Shown: one piece after another, positions 9,834-20,547 of the stretch | How the letters are laid out: each line of letters starts with the position of its first letter | Numbering within the stretch: the stretch's first letter is position 1 | Source: Solea solea | Taxonomy: Eukaryota > Chordata > Actinopteri > Pleuronectiformes > Soleidae | NCBI RefSeq assembly: GCF_958295425.1 | Contig: NC_081142.1 | Location: 306,001-370,000 of the forward strand | DNA: 64,000 nucleotides | Reading direction: 5' to 3' | Position numbers and translations under genes: made by a program | The notes under the pieces: generated by a model | What the model was told of the DNA's origin: nothing | Databases searched by the model: none | Seen by the model: the letters and a program-made list of their open reading frames with translations, nothing else

Positions 9834-12640
9834 CTGAATAGCAAAAAGAAATGATCATTTGTTACAGAGATTATTAGAAATAGTATCCTCTTAATTTAAA
9901 AAAAAGGGACATATTTAGATTTACACTGAAAACATCCTAATGAACTATAAAACTTTGTGTCATTAAATTCAACTGCTGATGGTGATTCATAAGGCAATAG
10001 TTTTATTTTAAAACTTCATAAAAGAAAATGGAAACTTGAGACATTATCTGGAAAAAACTGACTTTACACTTGTTGTGTTGAACAACAATGGACCATTGTA
10101 AAGGCATAACTTGCATATTTTGATCATCAAACTCCTAATGAGATCAATAGAAAAGCTGCTGCCAAGATACTGGCACCTCAGGGTGATGAAAAACAGTCTG
10201 GAAAATTAGCAGTGTTCACATTAAGACGCCAGAAAGAACATGATGTTCCTGTTGTACCTCAGCTGTAAGTCACTTTGGGCAAAAGCCTCTGCCAAATGAG
10301 TGACTGTAAATGCAGTAGAATGTAAGAGCCAGTGAAGCCTGTTCTTCCTGAGAAGCATCTGGCTTCTATAAATGGACGCTGCTTCAAAACACAGAACAAA
10401 CCTTGAATGACACTGCTTCAAAAGGCTGTTAGACGGTATACATGTCATTATCAAACTGTGTAATTGTTGAAGCCTGAATAGTTTGATACACAATGGTGGG
10501 AAGTCATTAGAACATCTGGGTTAACTTTACTAGTTTGCCAGTGCAAGTTACAGTTTCCTGTCACTCCATTAGAAATAGTACCAAAATAACAAGCCACAAC
10601 CATTCCATTCTTTGGCACCAGAGTACAATAGGATGGTGAGCCAAACCAGCTCCACCCACGACAATCAGCTGTTTGAGGGACAGAGCCGTGTAAATAGCCC
10701 ATGGAAGTCGAGGCTTACACCTGCAGTCTATTCTCATATAAAACTTGACATCTTGGTCAGACAAACAGCCACAAACCGAGCAGCTGCCGGATGTCTTCCA
10801 TTGTCGTTATTGTGTTGTCTGTCGTGTTGCGTTCAACGTCGTCGTCGCACCTGTAAGACGTCATGCTACGCGGCCAAACCACATCTACCAAGTCGTTGAG
10901 CAACAACACAAGCTTGAGCCAGGGCTTTACCAATTCAAACCATACCATACTGTACCAAACCAAAGCACACCACGACGGAAACGCAGCAGAGTTTAATTCC
11001 ATTTGGTGAGGATGATATAATTTGTTACTCTGCTTTAAGATTTTCAATCATGGAGATGTAACAGCACTGTCGATTTCACAATATTGTGAGAACTATTGAG
11101 TGATGCTGTCATGAACCTGTCAAACTAATGGTCTTCTGGGCAAAAAACAAAGTATTGCAGACCAATTAAAGAAATGGATGCCTAGCTTACAAGATAGAAC
11201 ATTGCAGGATCAGATTGTTTCCTGGAAAAACCCTGGATGTTGACGCCAAGTACTGCGTAACTGTGATGGCATGTGTGCAGTTATGCGCAAAGAGATGATG
11301 AACGTCTTCATTAGACAGGAGATCTTACGTCAAAATCACACACAGGCACACGATGTATCCTGATGGAAAAATCTGAGCTGCTAATAACTTTAACCAGCCA
11401 GTCAAGGGAGAACAAGAAGCTCGCTTTTCTTCGTAACGCTAGCATGCCAACCTCTCAGCCGACGTATGATTATATACACGAATATCCGATTAAGGATTAT
11501 ACTTAATGGTCAGTGGATGCTAATCCAAGATCGAGTTGATTTGCTGACAGCTGTCCAACGACATTCAAGCTAGCTGCCGTCATTTTGTCTAACGTTGAAC
11601 CACATGGATAAAAAAAATGCACCAAGATCGAAACAAACGAGTCTTTACTCTCAGACACTAGCGCTGCATTTAAATGCGTGTTAAAGAAGAAGAAGAAGAA
11701 GAAGAAGAAGAAGAAGGTGTAAGATTCAGTGCAATGTGGAGGATTAGCTCTACATCTCTAGCTAGTTAGCAAACTTGCTAAAAACTTTGAGTGCAGTGTG
11801 TGGGAGACTGTGACACGTAGCTCCTCGGCTAAGTAGGTTTGCTCACTCAGACCCCCCCCCCCCCCACACACACACACACACACCACTTGAAAGATACTCT
11901 TTTAGCACGCCAGTGACATGAAGCTGTGAAACACGTGAAGGAATAAAACAGTCGACTGAATAGAGAAACATTAACGTTCACCAAAGTCTGGTTGTTTAGT
12001 GGAAGCTCGGTCATGTAGCTAGTTAGCGAACCTGCTTAAAACTTTGCAGTGTGTGCGACGGTGACACGTAGCTGCTCAGCTAAGTTAGCTTTACCGACTC
12101 AGACCCACGCAAACAACTATAAGAAGACGCATATTTAACCAACTAATGGCATGAGGCTAAAAAGAAGCTGAAAGTAAAACATTATAACTAAACTATCACG
12201 CGTACATATCACAGTCATGTTTTATTAGCTCCAATCTACAAGTTATTTAGCAGACTTGCTTTGACTTTGGAATGTGCGTCTGTGACACGTAGCTGTTCGG
12301 CTAATTGGTAGCTTTGCTCGCGCAAACAGACCCACACACACACACAACTTAAACACCTTTAGTCAATCCAATGACACGAATCCAGCAGAGGGCTGAAAAA
12401 TCACAATCTACGACCAGTTTGATTTTTACACTTTCCAAACACCTAGCTAGTTAATAAAGTTGCTAAAAACTTTGTAGTGTTAGTGTTAATATGACACGCA
12501 GCTCTTCTGCTAACAGTTATCTTTTCTCATTTCAACTTACAACGGTACTTTAAAGCGGCTAATGACATGTAGCCAACAGTACGCTGACAAGTAAATGTTT
12601 AAATAACTCTACTACATTCGTATGTGGCCGGGCCGTCTTT

Positions 12641-12671
<31 letters not shown>

Positions 12672-12976
12672 ATGAGCTAAACGCACCCGATCATAAATAG
12701 TACAAGTTGTACTGGAGGCTTAGCTAGCGAGCTAACGTTAGCTTCCATTACAGTGAGTTCTACTAGCTGGCTAGGTCCACGTAGGCATACAGCTTAGCAG
12801 GAGAAGTGACACGGCGGCGTCAGGCCAGAACACACTGCACCGTTCACAGCTGCTAACTGTCGACACCACTCTCTCCAACAAGTACCGTCTCGCTACAGTG
12901 TCGCGTGTTGAGCATACGACAGCGGCCATGTTAATGTCATACAGTCGTGTTGTGCTGCAAAGTGTACAGTACTTAC
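9834..12976 (-). other. hdlbp: hdlbp intron 1
   Basis: No coding exon is seen. It contains an AGA repeat (11,686-11,716), a C-run followed by CA repeat (11,851-11,883), the four diverged tandem repeats at 11,755-12,560, and a GT run near 12,641-12,666. Confidence 0.55.
11755..12560. repeat. Four diverged tandem repeats in hdlbp intron 1
   Basis: Four copies share the order AGCTAGTTAGC, TTGCTAAAAACTTTG, TGACACGTAGCT, then CTAA and ACTCAGAC, spaced about 257, 218 and 210 bp. Copies begin near 11,758, 12,017, 12,236 and 12,446. Divergence is substantial, so the array is old. Confidence 0.7.
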
Positions 12977-13035
12977 TTCTTTTATGTTCTCGTCTGCCCT
13001 AAAGGTGCAGGAGCTGAGATTAAATTCCACTGGCG
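12977..13035 (-). other. hdlbp: Candidate hdlbp exon 1 (5' UTR)
   Basis: On the minus strand a strong donor AAGAA|GTAAGTA lies at 12977/12976. The 5' end is placed about 30 bp below the TATA-like element and is approximate. No ATG-led coding sequence joins the protein. Confidence 0.5.
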
Positions 13036-13090
13036 AGAAGGTGGAATTGAAGCTTGACGGATATATACCAGAGCCGTCCACCAATCACAT
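13036..13090 (-). promoter_or_regulatory. hdlbp: hdlbp core promoter (CCAAT and TATA-like)
   Basis: Read on the minus strand: ATTGG (CCAAT box, 13081-13085), then GGTATATATCC (13060-13070), followed about 85 bp on by the first donor. GC content rises on the gene side. Confidence 0.5.
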
Positions 13091-13990
13091 CCAGATACGT
13101 CATGTCTAAGAGTCCGGTTACAAGTAACTTGTGTGGATAGACACACACTCTTGTAAAACGTCTACATTTTCATTATAAACAGGCAGTGACAAATATATCC
13201 CTAATAATCACCACTGTGAAACATAATCATTTAGTATCACGTGACAGCATATTCTGAACCTTATTTATATTCAGGATAAGCACATGTGAGGCATTTCAAT
13301 CTCAGTCACTTTACATGATGTATTATTTATACATTATATCAGATTATAACACCCTATGGGAGTTTTCATAACAGTGGGCATAATGTAGACGTGAGTCATA
13401 GTCAGACTAACATGTAAACTGCATTTTCTGGTGACATGAAACGGAATAGTTCACACTCAGATTAAAACATGCTAACTATTTTGATTGTAGTCACATTCTA
13501 TATGCATTGTAATTACATTTTTTCACAGCAGTGAACATTTGACTCATAATCAGACTAACATGTAAGTTACATGTTATATAAATTGTTCCATTGTTTCATG
13601 ATGTAACTACAGTTAGCATCATAATCTGATTGAGGTCAATATTTGCATATTCCAGTCTCCACAGAACAGGGAGGATAGTTAATGGTGGTTAATGTTAGCA
13701 TTATAACTAACTAACTTGCCATTGTTTGATAAATACATTAATACATTTCTTCTACTTCTATGAATGAATACATTTCATTTGTAGAAGTTCAGGATTTCAG
13801 TCATCACCTGGAAACTTCAAGCTGGCTGCTCCAACACTGTAGTTTTTCCATTGGTGGATCTAAGGTCAGGCCCACAGGGCTGAAATCTCATCGGCCCTAA
13901 ACTGCCCATGTCCTGTTTCTCTCTGTCACTAGTCACTTAAATGACAATCACAGATGACAGTTTTCTTAAATGTCAATGCTAATTTTAAAG
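13091..13990. other. Intergenic sequence, nothing recognised
   Basis: AT-rich. A short motif, ATCAGACTAACATGTAA-like, recurs near 13,400 and 13,550. No ORF with family features. Confidence 0.5.
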
Positions 13991-14004
13991 TACCACATTT
14001 TCAC

Positions 14005-14185
14005 TTAATAGATTATGGCACACGCTTGCCTTTGCAGCAAGAAGACCTGGGTTGGAGCCGTGGTCAGATCAAGGGCTTTCTGCGTGGGGTTTGCATGTTC
14101 TCCCTGTGTGGGCGTGGCTTTTCTCCAAGTTCTCTGGTTTCCTCCTACAGTCCAAAAACATGCAATATGGGGATTAGAATTGGAC
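14005..14185 (+). mobile_element. SINE fragment
   Basis: It shares with the SINE at 41,464-41,844 the segments GCAGCAAGAAGACCTGGGTT, TTTGCATGTTCTCCCTGTGT, and GTTTCCTCCTACAGTCCAAA, here on the plus strand. The tRNA-like 5' head is eroded. Confidence 0.65.
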
Positions 14186-14228
14186 ACTCTCCTGTTCTTT
14201 TATTGAGTCTTTTAACTGTTTCTTTGAT

Positions 14229-14513
14229 TTGCTGGTTCGGCGGTGTTGCATTGTTAAGACCTGCTCCAAGATCATTGGAGTCAGGCAACAAGATCTGATG
14301 TCCGCCTGGGAGAGGCAAGCATGGAAGACGGCCACCACCATTGTCAGCCGACCCTCAGCACATTCTGATTCTGATGAGTTAGAGGGGATGCCTCCAGGTC
14401 GCCGGTACTATGAACCCCGATGTAAAACAAATCACTTTTTTAATCATTTTAGGCTGCTGAACTCGGCGAGTTGTCATTTTACAACACTGGGCCAGTTTAA
14501 TCTGGCATCTTAA
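14229..14513 (+). pseudogene. LINE reverse-transcriptase ORF, C-terminal remnant
   Basis: The open frame contains CSKIIGVRQQDL, MPPGRRYYEPRCKTNHFFNH and RLLNS. The pattern GRRY...P..KTN..F.....RLLN is typical of the C-terminus of L2/Rex1-type LINE proteins. Upstream catalytic parts are absent, so it is a 5'-truncated copy. Family assignment is from memory of this motif. Confidence 0.55.
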
Positions 14514-14889
14514 ACCCAGACATGCTCTTATTTATCTTTTATTGATTGACTAACTGTAAAGTATTTCATTTGATCGCTGTTTCCATTACTTCATTGTCTG
14601 TCCGTCTGCTGGTGCTGACTGTTGGCTGACAGTGTTGCAGATGTGGTGAGCTTCAAATGAATTGTCCTAATGAAGTTGTCTGAGTCTGGGGAAAGTTAGA
14701 AGCTGCAATGTTCCTACACATATTATAGGTCTCTTTAAATGATTTTGATTTTCAAGATATTTTTATTTAATTCAATGTATTTTTCGTGTAACTTTCACCC
14801 AGAGCTTTCATGTATATTTTGTAGATTTTAAAATCTAAAATGGCAGATGAATATTTTCTTATGTTATATATTATATACAGGATTGTTTC

Positions 14890-15255
14890 TGTGAAAGAAA
14901 TTCTTGAGTCATCAGTGTTGAGTAAATCATATCTTTACTGCATGCATGGATTTCTGCATGGAGGAGAGACACTGTCACCAAGGACGGTCTAAAATGGTCT
15001 CTCCCCTTCCTCCAAAAAGCTTCACCACTTATACAGAAACATCAAAGTAAAACAACAACAGACACAAGAAACAACGTTTATGACCCCCTGAGATGTCACC
15101 TAATGTTTACGACGAATAACAGATGCCATTTGTTGAAACCCTAAGTTGACCCTTCCTTATCATACACTTTCCCGAGTCTCCATTCACAGCTTGACTGTTA
15201 GTTGTTGTCTTTAGAACATTACAGGACGCAAGAAGAAAACCAGTTATTTCCCACA
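14890..15255 (-). repeat. 3' LTR of retroelement
   Basis: A 366-bp copy, nearly identical to 17,997-18,374 but lacking a 12-bp segment near 15,150. On the minus strand it begins TGTGGGAAAT and ends TTTCACA. Confidence 0.92.
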
Positions 15256-15267
15256 TTCCACCCTTTT
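15256..15267 (-). promoter_or_regulatory. Polypurine tract
   Basis: The minus strand reads AAAAGGGTGGAA immediately before the 3' LTR, the expected place for second-strand priming. Confidence 0.75.
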
Positions 15268-15802
15268 GACACAAAGTGTCAACATATATTTGGGAAATCA
15301 CATGGTCTCATCAACTAACTCTTTCTATGACTACACATGGCAAACATATTAGTATAGGTTAACTATTAATTCTCAGTACGTAACAAGAAAAAATAAAACA
15401 CCAAAAAAAACCAAAACAAAACAAAACATCAAAACAAAACAATTCTATTCATACTATCTCTTCATCTGAATTATCTCACTATATGGGTTCCCTGAGGCCT
15501 ATTCTGAAATGTGACACACATTCAATTCACAATCCTAACTTTGTTCACAAGGTACTTTCACATACAATGGTGTTCTGTCACCTCCAAGTACTCCACCTAT
15601 ACACCTATACACAGAAGCTTGCATACAAGTGAGTGCACACAAAAAAATACAACAACAACAAAAAGTTATACAAAACACAATTAGCACAGGGATACACACA
15701 TGAACAATCATTTCATCCCAGGGACCAAATTGTTTATTTAACGATCTGTTGAAAGTAAAAACTTATTTTGTTCAGCGTGCAGAACGTGTGTCCAGATATT
15801 CG

Positions 15803-16201
15803 CTATTGTCCAGTTTCCCATCCACCACATGTAGCCATGACACGATCCTCGAGGCTAAGATGATCGTAGGCCTCATTTTCTGCGTCGATGCCAGAGTGAG
15901 CTGCAAAAACAGTTTCCATACGAGTGCGGTAGTCAGCTGCTAACTCACCCTCCTTTTGTTTTGTGTTGTGGATCTCTGACCAACACACTCTTAAGGGGAA
16001 AGCAGCACGCACAGTTTCAGCCAGGTTGACCATCATGTCGTTGAACCGCACTGATTCAATGGCTGGGGATGTCGACCAGTTGGCCGGTCGCATGTTGGCC
16101 CATCTGAGTTTAAAACACCTCCGACACACAGCTTCTACCTCCTCTTCATCCGTTGGCCGTGGCTGTTGATTTGGGAATGTCAACATAGGCATCTGGTGCA
16201 C
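15803..16201 (-). pseudogene. Gag capsid-like fragment
   Basis: A 132-codon frame contains QKEGELAADYRTRM, fitting the Q-x3-E-x4-[FY]-x2-R-[LM] major homology region of retroviral and gypsy capsids. It is followed by a stop. The same frame is open upstream to about 16,350, where it meets a stop and a frame change relative to the proline-rich part. No nucleocapsid zinc knuckle is visible. Broken and non-functional. Confidence 0.6.
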
Positions 16202-16323
16202 GTTTCCTTTGTCCCCTTGACTCCAGAGCCAGTAGTCAAAAGAAGCTGCTAATGGAGAGGAGACATGTCTGGGAAAGGCAATGTTAGCTGGTTGAGTCGT
16301 AATATCAGTCCCTTTGTTTTTAC

Positions 16324-16602
16324 TTATAGATGTTGGAAGGGTTTACAGATCAGGGTACAGCTTTGGCTTCTTCTCCTTCTCCCCTTCAGAGTCCTTTTGG
16401 GATTCAGCTGTAGGTGATTGTCCTGCTGTTTGACTTTGAGGGAGGTGGGGGTGCAGACACGGGGGGGGGGGGGGGGAACATATGGAGGAGGCAGATTCAC
16501 TTCTCTGGCCCTACGTCTCTGTCTTTCCTTCTTTTTGCCACCTTCTTCTTTACTTTCTTTTCCTTTCTCTCTTCTAACAATACCCCACACCTTTTCAAAC
16601 AA
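16324..16602 (-). pseudogene. Gag proline-rich region with PPPY motif
   Basis: A minus-strand frame, highly charged, then NLPPPYVPPPPPR. PPPY is the classic retroviral late-domain motif recruiting NEDD4-family ligases. It ends at a stop, out of frame with the capsid-like part, so a frameshift separates them. Confidence 0.5.
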
Positions 16603-16864
16603 TCAGTACTTAATGTGCCTATTATAGGAAATACTTCCTCGGTCAAATGGTGCCAGAGTGGAACATCTCCAACAACACTTTTACCCCATTTCTCTTTTTT
16701 ATTTACTTAATATGTTAATAGCCTAACGCTCATGCTATAATAACTTCAACTAAGAAATAAAAAACTCAAACAAACTTCACAGCCTGCAATGACCCCATAT
16801 CAAAAATAGCTTTTCCTCTTCAACACAAGCTCTAAAAACTGATCTTATGTCCACACATACATAA

Positions 16865-17125
16865 AACAACACAAAACAATACAGGACAACACATAAACCA
16901 AATTTCTAAATTTTACTCAGTCCCAATTTTAAATTTATATGTCGACTTTAAAATAAATCCTAATCTTAACACCTTTTTTCTTAAAAAAACGTTTCCTCTT
17001 CTTCTCACAGAACAACACAAAACAATACAAGACAACACAGTTCAAATTTAAATTTTACTAAGTCCCAATTGTAAAAATATATGTCGACTTTAAAAGAAAT
17101 CTTAAATTTAACACTTTACCCTTAT
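16865..17125. repeat. Direct duplication in retroelement leader
   Basis: Two copies of about 120-150 bp, each with ACACAAAACAATACA(G/A)GACAA and TATATGTCGACTTTAAAA-like segments, at about 16,868-16,980 and 17,018-17,125. Confidence 0.7.
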
Positions 17126-17309
17126 TTTTTTTTTTTAACGTTTGCTCTTCTCTTTAACTTTTTTATAATTTCTATGCTCAATTTTCACTTAGTAGAAGAA
17201 TACCATGTCTTACAGTTTCTTTCGAAATCTGGCACCGTATATTCAACTTACTGTTGTTACTTATTGGCTGAATTTTTTTATTTATTTATTTTTATTTTAA
17301 TTCAGAGCT

Positions 17310-17812
17310 TCAATACCACACAGGAATTAAATGAAGCTAGTCTCCAAAACACACAGGAATTATATGGAGACGGTCTCGGTTACCACAAAGGAATTACACC
17401 AGACCTCGATATTCAACCACACAGGAATTATAGAATATCTTGATAGCCTACCACACAGGAATTACAACTATCTACCTAGGTGTCTAGTCTTCAAAACCAC
17501 ACAGGAATTATATGAAGACGGTCTCCAAACCACACAGGAATTATATGGAGACGGTCTCGGTTAACACAAAGGAATTACACCGGACCTCGATATTCAACCA
17601 CACAGGAATTATAGAATATCTCGACAGCCTACCACAAAGGAATTACAACTGTCTACCTAGGTTTCTAGTCTTCAAAACCACACAGGAATTATATGAAGAC
17701 GGTCTCGGTTACCACAAAGGAATTACACCGGACCTCGATATTCAACCACACAGGAATTATAGAATATCTCGACAGTCTACCACAAAGGAATTATAACTGT
17801 CTACCTGAAAAT
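17310..17812. repeat. Leader tandem repeat, 14 CACA(C/A)AGGAATTA motifs
   Basis: The motif occurs 14 times at roughly 25-45 bp spacing, grouped into a higher-order unit of about 185 bp that includes AGACGGTCTC, ACACC(A/G)GACCTCGATA and CTACCTAGG. It lies between the primer-binding site and gag of the retroelement. Confidence 0.9.
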
Positions 17813-17975
17813 GATTTAAAAAACACCGTACTCACTTTTTAAATAGATGGAGCGTCCGCTGGTCAGCACCCGTTTCTGACATCAAGCAAATTCCTGTCCT
17901 CCTTTGTGGAGCGGAATTTTTCCTTACCAGTAATAACCTTCAGTCAGAACCCAGGCCCTGAGCATTGGAGCGTCC

Positions 17976-17993
17976 ATCCCATCCTCGTCGCCA
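17976..17993 (-). promoter_or_regulatory. Primer-binding site for tRNA-Ser(GCT)
   Basis: The plus strand ATCCCATCCTCGTCGCCA equals the last 18 nt of vertebrate tRNA-Ser(GCT) with its CCA, as I recall that tRNA. It lies 3 nt inside the 5' LTR, so the minus strand is the primer-binding site. Confidence 0.8.
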
Positions 17994-17996
17994 AAA

Positions 17997-18374
17997 TGTG
18001 AAAGAAATTCTTGAGTCATCAGTGTTGAGTAAATCATATCTTTACTGCATGCATGGATTTCTGCATGGAGGAGAGACACTGTCACCAAGGACGGTCTAAA
18101 ATGGTCTCTCCCCTTCCTCCAAAAAGCTTCACCACTTATACAGAAACATCAAAGTAAAACAACAACAGACACAAGAAACAACGTTTATGACCCCCTGAGA
18201 TGTCACCTAATGTTTACGACGAATAACAGATGCCATTTGTTGAAACCCTAAGTTGACCTTTCCTGGTGACTTTCCTTATCATACACTTTCCCGAGTCTCC
18301 ATTCACAGCTTGACTGTTAGTTGTTGTCTTTAGAACATTACAGGACGCAAGAAGAAAACCAGTTATTTCCCACA
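17997..18374 (-). repeat. 5' LTR of retroelement
   Basis: A 378-bp direct copy of 14,890-15,255, carrying an extra 12 bp. Confidence 0.92.
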
Positions 18375-20370
18375 TTTCTCACAATAACAACAAAGACATT
18401 ATTTTACATTTGACATACTACAAAGATAAACAGCCATGTATGAAGATACACAGAATCAGATTGTGTGTATGCCTCTCTGGATTACAGTGTAATGCATGCT
18501 TTTATTCTGAAATCAACAATAGGGGGCGCCCCATCATAGTAGTAGAAGTCATTTCATTCCTTTTCTCCTCACATCAGCTCAGTTTGACTCGTCATTGCTG
18601 CAGCTGAACAATAAACCCAAATAGAATTATGTTGACAGGGTTATAGACTCAGATAGTCTCTCCTGTTAAACACACACTAATACCTAATGTATAAATAGAT
18701 ATTTATATTATTCAGAAGTTACAGTGAAAATGTGAGACATTGTCTACAAGTCACCCTAAACCCACATTGTAAGTTTCTTTTTTCTTTATGAGTCATATGA
18801 AAAAAAACAATGTATCTCTTAACCTGATCAAAATATCAATCAAACTTTGTTAAGAAGTTTCCATCAGGTCTTGGTCATACCAGTGGGGATTCAAATCTTT
18901 ACAGGATTTCTGATCAAGGTGTTATTCCAAAGTTCATACTTGCACCAAGAACCGCTGCGAGACATTGACGCTCATTCACACTGAGAACATGGCTGCCAGT
19001 ATAGGGACTTATTTTCCATATCTTACGAATAGTTTGTGGCTTTATCTTAGTGTAAGACACAGTGTTTTTTCCACCTGGAACCCGAAGTTATGGGTTTATT
19101 AGAAACTGCTCACCCCCTGCACCAAAGTCCATAGAGAAAATCAGTGATGATTACTGGACTTTTTGGTCAGCAGATTTACAAACTTCAGGTTCCAGTTGGA
19201 AATGGCTGTCCGAGATTTGCAAGAATATACTTAAGATATCGTCATAGTTATATAGCAGATGGTTGACATAATATACTGTATATATCTATTATATTATTTA
19301 CTACATATATGCAAAAAAAACCCTAAAGGAAATGTACATGTTTTGTACAAGTTGCAATGGTTCTCAAACTTTTTCTGTTGGGCCCCCCTTTGGAGGACAA
19401 AATCCTCCCTGACTCTCACAAAATTGTATAACATTTATTGAAAGAAACATCAATATTAGAACAGATGTTTCACTTCTCTTTCAATCATTTGCTGTGCAAA
19501 TAACATTTTTGCTTTAGCAATACAAATAACCTCAATATTGCTTCCTGAGAAATCAATGTTCAAATAATATAATATTTTCTCAAATCATTGTTCACTTCGG
19601 CTGACGTTGGCTTGTTGTTTGTTTCCCAAACATTGCACAGTTTTCTTTTTGCCCCTGTCAGAAAATTCTCCATTATCCAAACCTTGTTGTGGTACGTTAC
19701 TAAAATGAGTTTGGGTTACAGCGAGACCAAAACTCCGCCTGTTAAAAACTTTAGATAGGACTTAAAAAAAAATACAGACTCTTGTGGTGTATTTTAGAGG
19801 ATTACATTTAAAGTATTGAGATTTTAGCAAATTCCTTGTTAAATGTTTGAGATAAACATGTTTTCAGGATTGTTAAGCGTTTTTAACTGATCTGCATTGT
19901 TGGGTTTGATTCGTGTGTCTGACCTTGCCAGAGCAGGTACCAAAAAAGCAGCAAGGACCAGGCATTATCACTGATGGAAAAGCAAAAAACAACTAAAGCC
20001 GACTAGTGCTAGAACTGTATAATGGAAAAGAATGTGTGTTTTGGCGTTTTGAAGTTGAACTTTACTAAAAAAATGGTGGGGAATGGCATCCATTTTAGAA
20101 TATGAAGACCACTAAAGTTCTCTGAGGCACCTGGGAAAAGGGAGGAGTCCTCAGTTTGTTACCACATGTTCAAATGTGATGTTAAAAATCTCCCCAATTT
20201 TTTTTTTTGCTGTAAAGTGATTTAATCAGCTGTTTTCTTTTTGGGGGGGCTCCTCTCAGATTGTGGCCCCAGGCAATTCCCTACCCTGTACCTTCCCTGG
20301 TTGTAACACCGCCCTGTTTAAAGTGAAGGAGGTGAACGTTCCTCCTCAGCCTTCAATCGTCGCACTCTTC
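18375..20370. other. Intergenic sequence upstream of farp2
   Basis: No gene is recognised. A short dispersed repeat containing CACCAAAGTCCA is at about 19,075-19,215 (related segments at 31,750-32,045 minus and 63,370-63,540). Confidence 0.5.
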
Positions 20371-20430
20371 TAGACCAATAGGAGGCTGAAGCGGACGCGC
20401 AGCGGCCAATCACAGACGCGTGTGTGCTGC
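20371..20430 (+). promoter_or_regulatory. farp2: farp2 promoter, two CCAAT boxes
   Basis: CCAAT at 20,375-20,379 and 20,406-20,410 in CpG-rich sequence (GCGGACGCGCAGCGG), no TATA box. Upstream of the first donor at 20,548. Confidence 0.55.
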
Positions 20431-20547
20431 TCGCTCCTGTGGACGAAGACAGACGACGACGACGACGACGATTATGGAGTGGAACTGTGTCCTGCTCTCT
20501 GTGACTCCCGCTGCAAACTTTTCATTTCTACACTGACGCAGAAAACG
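20430..20547 (+). other. farp2: farp2 exon 1 (5' UTR)
   Basis: The 5' end is approximate. Donor GTGAGTTT follows 20,547. It contains a GAC trinucleotide run (20,454-20,470) and a complete upstream ORF (20,474-20,536). Confidence 0.55.
20474..20536 (+). CDS. Upstream ORF in farp2 5' UTR, 20 codons
   Basis: ATG in a strong context (A at -3, G at +4) opens MEWNCVLLSVTPAANFSFLH and stops at TGA inside the same exon. No family is recognised; a regulatory role in farp2 translation is inferred. Confidence 0.35.
   Translation: MEWNCVLLSVTPAANFSFLH

Larger units (their letters stand above)
14890..18374 (-). mobile_element. Deleted LTR retroelement, retrovirus-like
   Basis: Two direct LTRs (14,890-15,255 and 17,997-18,374) flank about 2.7 kb. 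On the minus strand the order is 5' LTR, primer-binding site (17,976-17,993), repeat-rich leader, broken gag, polypurine tract (15,256-15,267), 3' LTR. LTRs begin TG and end CA on that strand. The flanks TTTC (14,886-14,889 and 18,375-18,378) fit a 4-bp target duplication. No protease, reverse transcriptase, integrase or envelope is present. The LTRs differ by one 12-bp indel and few substitutions, suggesting fairly recent insertion. Confidence 0.9.

Noticed and set aside
17310..17812. CRISPR-like array
   Set aside because: Spacers are not unique but repeat in a higher-order unit, the genome is eukaryotic, and the block lies within an LTR element leader.
14890..18374. Intact provirus
   Set aside because: Only frameshifted gag pieces remain; pol and env are absent.
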